Assembly: GCA_945874155.1 (NCBI GenBank)
Contig: CAMCFO010000010.1
Coordinates: forward strand, 1 to 64,000
Direction of reading: 5' to 3'
Length of the DNA: 64,000 bases
DNA from: an uncultured Bacteroidales bacterium
GTDB lineage: Bacteria > Bacteroidota > Bacteroidia > Bacteroidales > UBA932
Shown: in pieces, positions 59,904-64,000 of the stretch
Layout of the letters: the number at the start of each line of letters is the position of its first letter
Numbering within the stretch: the stretch's first letter is position 1
The notes under the pieces: model-generated
Database searches by the model: none
Told to the model about the DNA's origin: nothing
What the model saw: the letters and a program-made list of their open reading frames with translations, nothing else
Program-made: the position numbers and the translations under genes

Positions 59904-62102
59904 TCAAAACGGATAACCTACTCCAAAGTGTAGCCCATATCCATCCCGAGTAAACCAGTTCTTAGGATTAACCCACCCCCCGTTGACAGTAAGTGCCGGA
60001 TCGTGAAGCCGCAGCCCCCAGTCAAGCCTAAGCACAAGAAAATCCAAATCCACGCGAAGCCCAAGTCCCCAGTTGAAAGCCATTCCGGCCAGCAGATTGC
60101 TCCAACTGATTTGAGAAATCTCGGAACTGAATGCGTCCTTCCGCTTGAAATTCCATACATTACCGGCATCCAGGAACGCCGCTCCGTTGAACTTCCAGAA
60201 AAGCGGGAATCTGTATTCCAGATTGGCCTCCAGACGCATATCACCGGTCTGGTTAGGAATTACGAAATAGTCATCTTTCGGGGAACGACCCGGTCCAAGA
60301 GTTCGGGCTTGCCAGCCTCTCATACTGTTTGCTCCACCAACATAGAAATGCTTTTCAAATGGAAGTGCAGTTGAATTTCCATAAGCCCATCCAGCTCCGA
60401 TTACAGCCCTGTAAGCCAATGCCTGCCTGTCGTTCTTGCCGAAGAAGAAAGTACGTCCCAAAGTGAGTTCGCCTCTGATATATTGCGAATACTGAGTATT
60501 CCAAATCATTCCGTCCCCGTCTGCATCTTTCTGCATCAACGGCTTGAACAAACTAAGGAAATTGCCAGCCAGGTCTGCCTGAAGCCTTGCATACCAATAA
60601 TCAGATCTTGGAGTCACCTCCGAATTGGTGGTGTAATAGAGCGTGTATCCGGAACCCAAGTCGAAGTGGTTCTCGTAGGCATTTTTCAAAAACGGGTCCC
60701 TCTCCATAGACTTGTAGAATTCCTCGTCCAGATTGAAGAGTTTCACTATATTCATCTGGACAGGATACACCTGATAGTAGAAGACGGAATTGACATTGCC
60801 GCTGAAGCCTATGGAGGTGGAAATTATGTTCCTGGTGTATTCCGGACGGTTCTGGTAATTATAGGAAGCATTGATTTCAGTGCGGGGCACGGCTCCCTTG
60901 AAAAGCCGGGATGGGATGAAGACAAAACGTGGAAAACTCAATCCTCCGCTCACACCGAACTCATTGGAATTCACCTTGTCCTTGAACTGGAACTGGAAAT
61001 TTCCCATAAAACTGAGGTTCAGCCACTCTCCTCCCCTGAATATGTTCTTGTGATAATATGAAATCTTGGGTGAAACTCCAAACAGGCCAGAGGAGTTGAT
61101 GGAAACTTCTGCATTGACCTTGATGCCCTGCAATTTGGAAGGCAGAAGGTTGATGTCGCATTGCAGCCTGCTGGTGTCGATGGCGCTTACTCCGATATTT
61201 ACACTCGAGAACATCCTCAGGGCGGACAATCTCGTATAGGTACGGTTGATGGCAGATTCGCTGTAACTGTCTCCCGGATGCACCGTGGTCAGTTCAGCTA
61301 GCACCTTCGGACGAATTTTCAGTTTCTTGGGATAGGAAATGTTCACTTTGTCAAAGGTGAACTTGCGGAAAGGCACAGCCTCTTTGGCAGTTTCATTGCG
61401 AGTATATTCCTTAATGCTGATTTCCAGACGAGCCTTGCCGTCAGAAGCAAGTGTGTCAGCCTCGCAGAAAAAATAATTCTTGTTGAATGTGTAGTAACCC
61501 TTGTTGCGGAGTATGGTGCTGACTCTGGCGCTTTCGGCCTCGAGATCCGACTCGGACAAATAATCCCCCACTTTGACCAACGTGCCCCTGCTTGCCTCGA
61601 GGAAATCATTGGCAATGCTGCCGGCAGGAAGTGTATAGCCCAGACTGTCAATGATATATCTCTTCCCCAATTCAACCTTGTAGGTGACATAGACCTTCTT
61701 TTTCTTGACCTTTATCTCGCTTTGCACATTGGAGTCATAATAGCCAAGATACTCAAGGTGGCGGCTGATGTTGCTGATGGACTCGTCCACTAGCGAAGGG
61801 TCATAGATGATGGGCGCCGTGCCGAGTTTCTGTACGAACCTGTCCCACGGGCCTCCCTTGCCGTTTGACCAGTTGTAAACACTCACGAAGGGATTCCATC
61901 CGAAGAGGAAATTGCTGTTCGGTCTCTGCTGAATGTATGGGGTGAGTCCGGATTCCTTGAATTCCTTGTCATTGGTCACTGTGACCTTGGCACCGGCAAG
62001 ACTGAACTCGCCATCTTTCAGAACCCTCGTGGTGCTGCAGGAAGACAACGCAAGCACTACCGCCAGCAGCGGGAGTAAGGATGATATAAAGGACTTGCGC
62101 AT
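59904..62102 (-). CDS. BamA/TamA-family outer-membrane lipoprotein (TamL-like)
   Basis: 732 aa; lipobox LALSSCSTTRVL; POTRA-like N-terminus; C-terminal barrel with HFYVGGANSMRGWQARTLGPG and FGVGYPF. Confidence 0.85.
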   Translation of the reverse strand: MRKSFISSLLPLLAVVLALSSCSTTRVLKDGEFSLAGAKVTVTNDKEFKESGLTPYIQQRPNSNFLFGWNPFVSVYNWSNGKGGPWDRFVQKLGTAPIIYDPSLVDESISNISRHLEYLGYYDSNVQSEIKVKKKKVYVTYKVELGKRYIIDSLGYTLPAGSIANDFLEASRGTLVKVGDYLSESDLEAESARVSTILRNKGYYTFNKNYFFCEADTLASDGKARLEISIKEYTRNETAKEAVPFRKFTFDKVNISYPKKLKIRPKVLAELTTVHPGDSYSESAINRTYTRLSALRMFSSVNIGVSAIDTSRLQCDINLLPSKLQGIKVNAEVSINSSGLFGVSPKISYYHKNIFRGGEWLNLSFMGNFQFQFKDKVNSNEFGVSGGLSFPRFVFIPSRLFKGAVPRTEINASYNYQNRPEYTRNIISTSIGFSGNVNSVFYYQVYPVQMNIVKLFNLDEEFYKSMERDPFLKNAYENHFDLGSGYTLYYTTNSEVTPRSDYWYARLQADLAGNFLSLFKPLMQKDADGDGMIWNTQYSQYIRGELTLGRTFFFGKNDRQALAYRAVIGAGWAYGNSTALPFEKHFYVGGANSMRGWQARTLGPGRSPKDDYFVIPNQTGDMRLEANLEYRFPLFWKFNGAAFLDAGNVWNFKRKDAFSSEISQISWSNLLAGMAFNWGLGLRVDLDFLVLRLDWGLRLHDPALTVNGGWVNPKNWFTRDGYGLHFGVGYPF

Positions 62103-62227
62103 ATCTTCTTATATTACTTGAAAACCTACAAATTTAAGCAAATATGGGCATAATTCCTATTCTGTGCCTGCAGGGACTTGCAAAATGTCACATTATAGCC
62201 TAAATTCGCGTGACAAAAAAAGTAATC

Positions 62228-62995
62228 ATGTCTGAAAACAACCCGAAAATTTCCAATAACGAAATCAAGTTCATCCGTTCACTATCCCAAAAGAAATCCA
62301 GGGAAGAAAACGGGTGCTTCGTGGTGGAAGGTGAAAAAATGGTGGCTGAAGCCGCAGCTTCCGGATTCGCCATAAAGAGAATCTACCGTATTGAAGATAT
62401 AGGAGAAACCGCAATGTCCAGGATTTCATCATTGGACTCCCCCTCTCCGGTACTGGCTGTCGTATCCCAACCTCCACTTCAGGATAATTGGCGGGAATCA
62501 TTGAAGGACAATGGTTTATATCTTGCACTGGATGGTATCAGAGACCCGGGAAATTTGGGCACTATCATAAGAATTGCAGACTGGTTCGGCATCAGGACGG
62601 TTTTCGTATCGGCTGATACTGTGGAGACTTTCAACCCGAAGGTCGTTCAGGCGACTATGGGTGCAATTTTCAGGGTAAAGGTCGTGCGCTGCTCCCTACC
62701 CCTTCTCGCCGACAAGGTAACAAGTCTCGGAGGCAATGTCTATGGTACTTTTCTGGACGGGGAAAATATGTATTCCCAGGAATTGGAATGCGGAATGTCT
62801 GCCCCTGCTGTAATCGTGACCGGCAATGAGTCCAGAGGCATTTCAGCCGAACTCTCCTCACACATCAATCGCCGTCTTTTCATCCCTCCATTTCCTGCAG
62901 ACATCAAGGGCAGCGAATCACTGAATGCCGCTGTTGCCACAGCTGTCACCGTGGCTGAATTCCGCCGCCGTCAGCAGTTTGGTAGTGGATTGTAG
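62228..62995 (+). CDS. RNA 2'-O-methyltransferase (TrmH/SpoU family)
   Basis: LALDGIRDPGNLGTIIRIADWFGI; VQATMGAIFRVKV; VIVTGNESRGISAEL; SLNAAVATAVTVAEFRRR. Confidence 0.9.
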   Translation: MSENNPKISNNEIKFIRSLSQKKSREENGCFVVEGEKMVAEAAASGFAIKRIYRIEDIGETAMSRISSLDSPSPVLAVVSQPPLQDNWRESLKDNGLYLALDGIRDPGNLGTIIRIADWFGIRTVFVSADTVETFNPKVVQATMGAIFRVKVVRCSLPLLADKVTSLGGNVYGTFLDGENMYSQELECGMSAPAVIVTGNESRGISAELSSHINRRLFIPPFPADIKGSESLNAAVATAVTVAEFRRRQQFGSGL

Positions 62996-63046
62996 AATCC
63001 CACTGTCGGCAGATGTGCGCAAAAGGTTGGTGGGTAATGTCCTGTG

Positions 63047-64000
63047 CTACAGTAGTTTCTTTGTCAAGGAAAACAGCTTGTAAGGCATATATCTGAAAGG
63101 CAGGTCAATTCGGGTGCAGGTGTTCACAACAGCCCGCTTGTGTGAGAACACATCGAAACTTTCCTTGCCGTGATAGGCAGACATACCGGAGTTGCCCACA
63201 CCACCGAAAGGTAGGTATTCATTGGCGATATGCATTATGGTGTCGTTGATGCAGGCACCTCCGGAAGAAGTCTGTTTCAGGACTCTCCTGCCGCTCTTGC
63301 CGAAATAATACAGGGCAAGCGGCTTTGGTCTGGAATTTATAAAGGAAACTGCTTCGTCCAATTCCGCGAAAGATATGACAGGGAAAATGGGACCGAAGAT
63401 TTCCTCCTGCATTACAGGGGAATCAGGGCTTACATTGTCCAGGACTGTGGGCTCAAAAAAGCGTTCAGATGCATCTGTGCGGCCTCCGAATACAATATCT
63501 CCGCAATTCAGGTAGGATTTCAGACGCCCGAATGCTTTGTCGTTGACTATGCGTACAAAATGTCTGCTTTGTTGTGCATCCTCTCCGAGCAAGACCTTGA
63601 ACTGCTTCTGCAAAAGGCGCAGAAACTTCTCCTTGATGTCCTTGTGCAGCAAAAGATAGTCAGGCGCAATGCAGGTTTGTCCAGAATTGAGAGACTTGCC
63701 CCAGGCGATTCTCTTTGCGGCCACTTCCAAATCCGCATCCCTGTCCACCACGCAGGGGGATTTGCCGCCGAGTTCCAGAACCACCGGGGTGAGATTCTTG
63801 GCGGCTGCTTCCATCACCTGTTTTCCCAGGGCCGGACTGCCGGTGAAGAAAATAATGTCCCAACGGTGCTGTAGCAGAATCCGGTTCACTTCCCTATTCC
63901 CTTGAACAACAGCTACTTGTTCCTCTGGGAAGGTCTCGGAAATCATTTCTCCGATAACCGATGATACGGTCGGGACATAGGGAGAAGGCTTGAGCACAGC
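63047..64000 (-). CDS. Aldehyde dehydrogenase (family 3-like), N-terminus beyond window
   Basis: IFFTGSPALGKQVMEAAAKNLTPVVLELGGKSPCVVDRDAD; GQTCIAPDYLL; ORF remains open to the window edge. Confidence 0.88.
   Translation of the reverse strand, partial: AVLKPSPYVPTVSSVIGEMISETFPEEQVAVVQGNREVNRILLQHRWDIIFFTGSPALGKQVMEAAAKNLTPVVLELGGKSPCVVDRDADLEVAAKRIAWGKSLNSGQTCIAPDYLLLHKDIKEKFLRLLQKQFKVLLGEDAQQSRHFVRIVNDKAFGRLKSYLNCGDIVFGGRTDASERFFEPTVLDNVSPDSPVMQEEIFGPIFPVISFAELDEAVSFINSRPKPLALYYFGKSGRRVLKQTSSGGACINDTIMHIANEYLPFGGVGNSGMSAYHGKESFDVFSHKRAVVNTCTRIDLPFRYMPYKLFSLTKKLL

Overview
This 64 kb window looks like core chromosome of a Bacteroidales-type bacterium. The evidence is gene content (TamL-like lipoprotein, type B L31, DUF3467, menaquinone genes, TonB-dependent receptor) and repeated TAnnTTTG -7 promoter motifs. 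It is gene-dense and mostly housekeeping: menaquinone (menG, menA), queuosine (YhhQ-like transporter, queF, queA), asnB, nth, ftsE, gyrB, a PgpH-like HD protein, tig-clpP-clpX, rmuC, dnaJ-grpE, trkA, slyD, pmbA, apt, maf, kdsC-like, valS, tatA-tatC, an ABC-F protein, rlmB, cinA, pyrD-like, mscS, rlmD, mntP, rarA, tamL-like, a SpoU methylase and a window-truncated aldehyde dehydrogenase. Two tRNAs (Phe-GAA, Gln-UUG) are readable. I see no CRISPR array, prophage or transposase. Observations most worth a second look: (1) an FMN riboswitch (RFN element) directly upstream of a lone TonB-dependent receptor, implying outer-membrane flavin uptake; (2) a 165-bp intergenic element present twice at about 99% identity, plus a 21-bp minimal form, each with its right end at or within a few bp of a minus-strand stop codon; (3) a 6S-like rod-shaped ncRNA downstream of rarA whose closing stem competes with its terminator; (4) palindrome-dense intergenic regions near 35.5-35.8 kb and 59.69-59.92 kb, the latter with a 79-bp tandem duplication built from perfect hairpins; (5) an unusually long 550-bp regulator/queA intergenic region with nested inverted repeats and three TTTAC-N4-GTAAA-like sites. 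All calls come from reading sequence and supplied translations; no database search was run.
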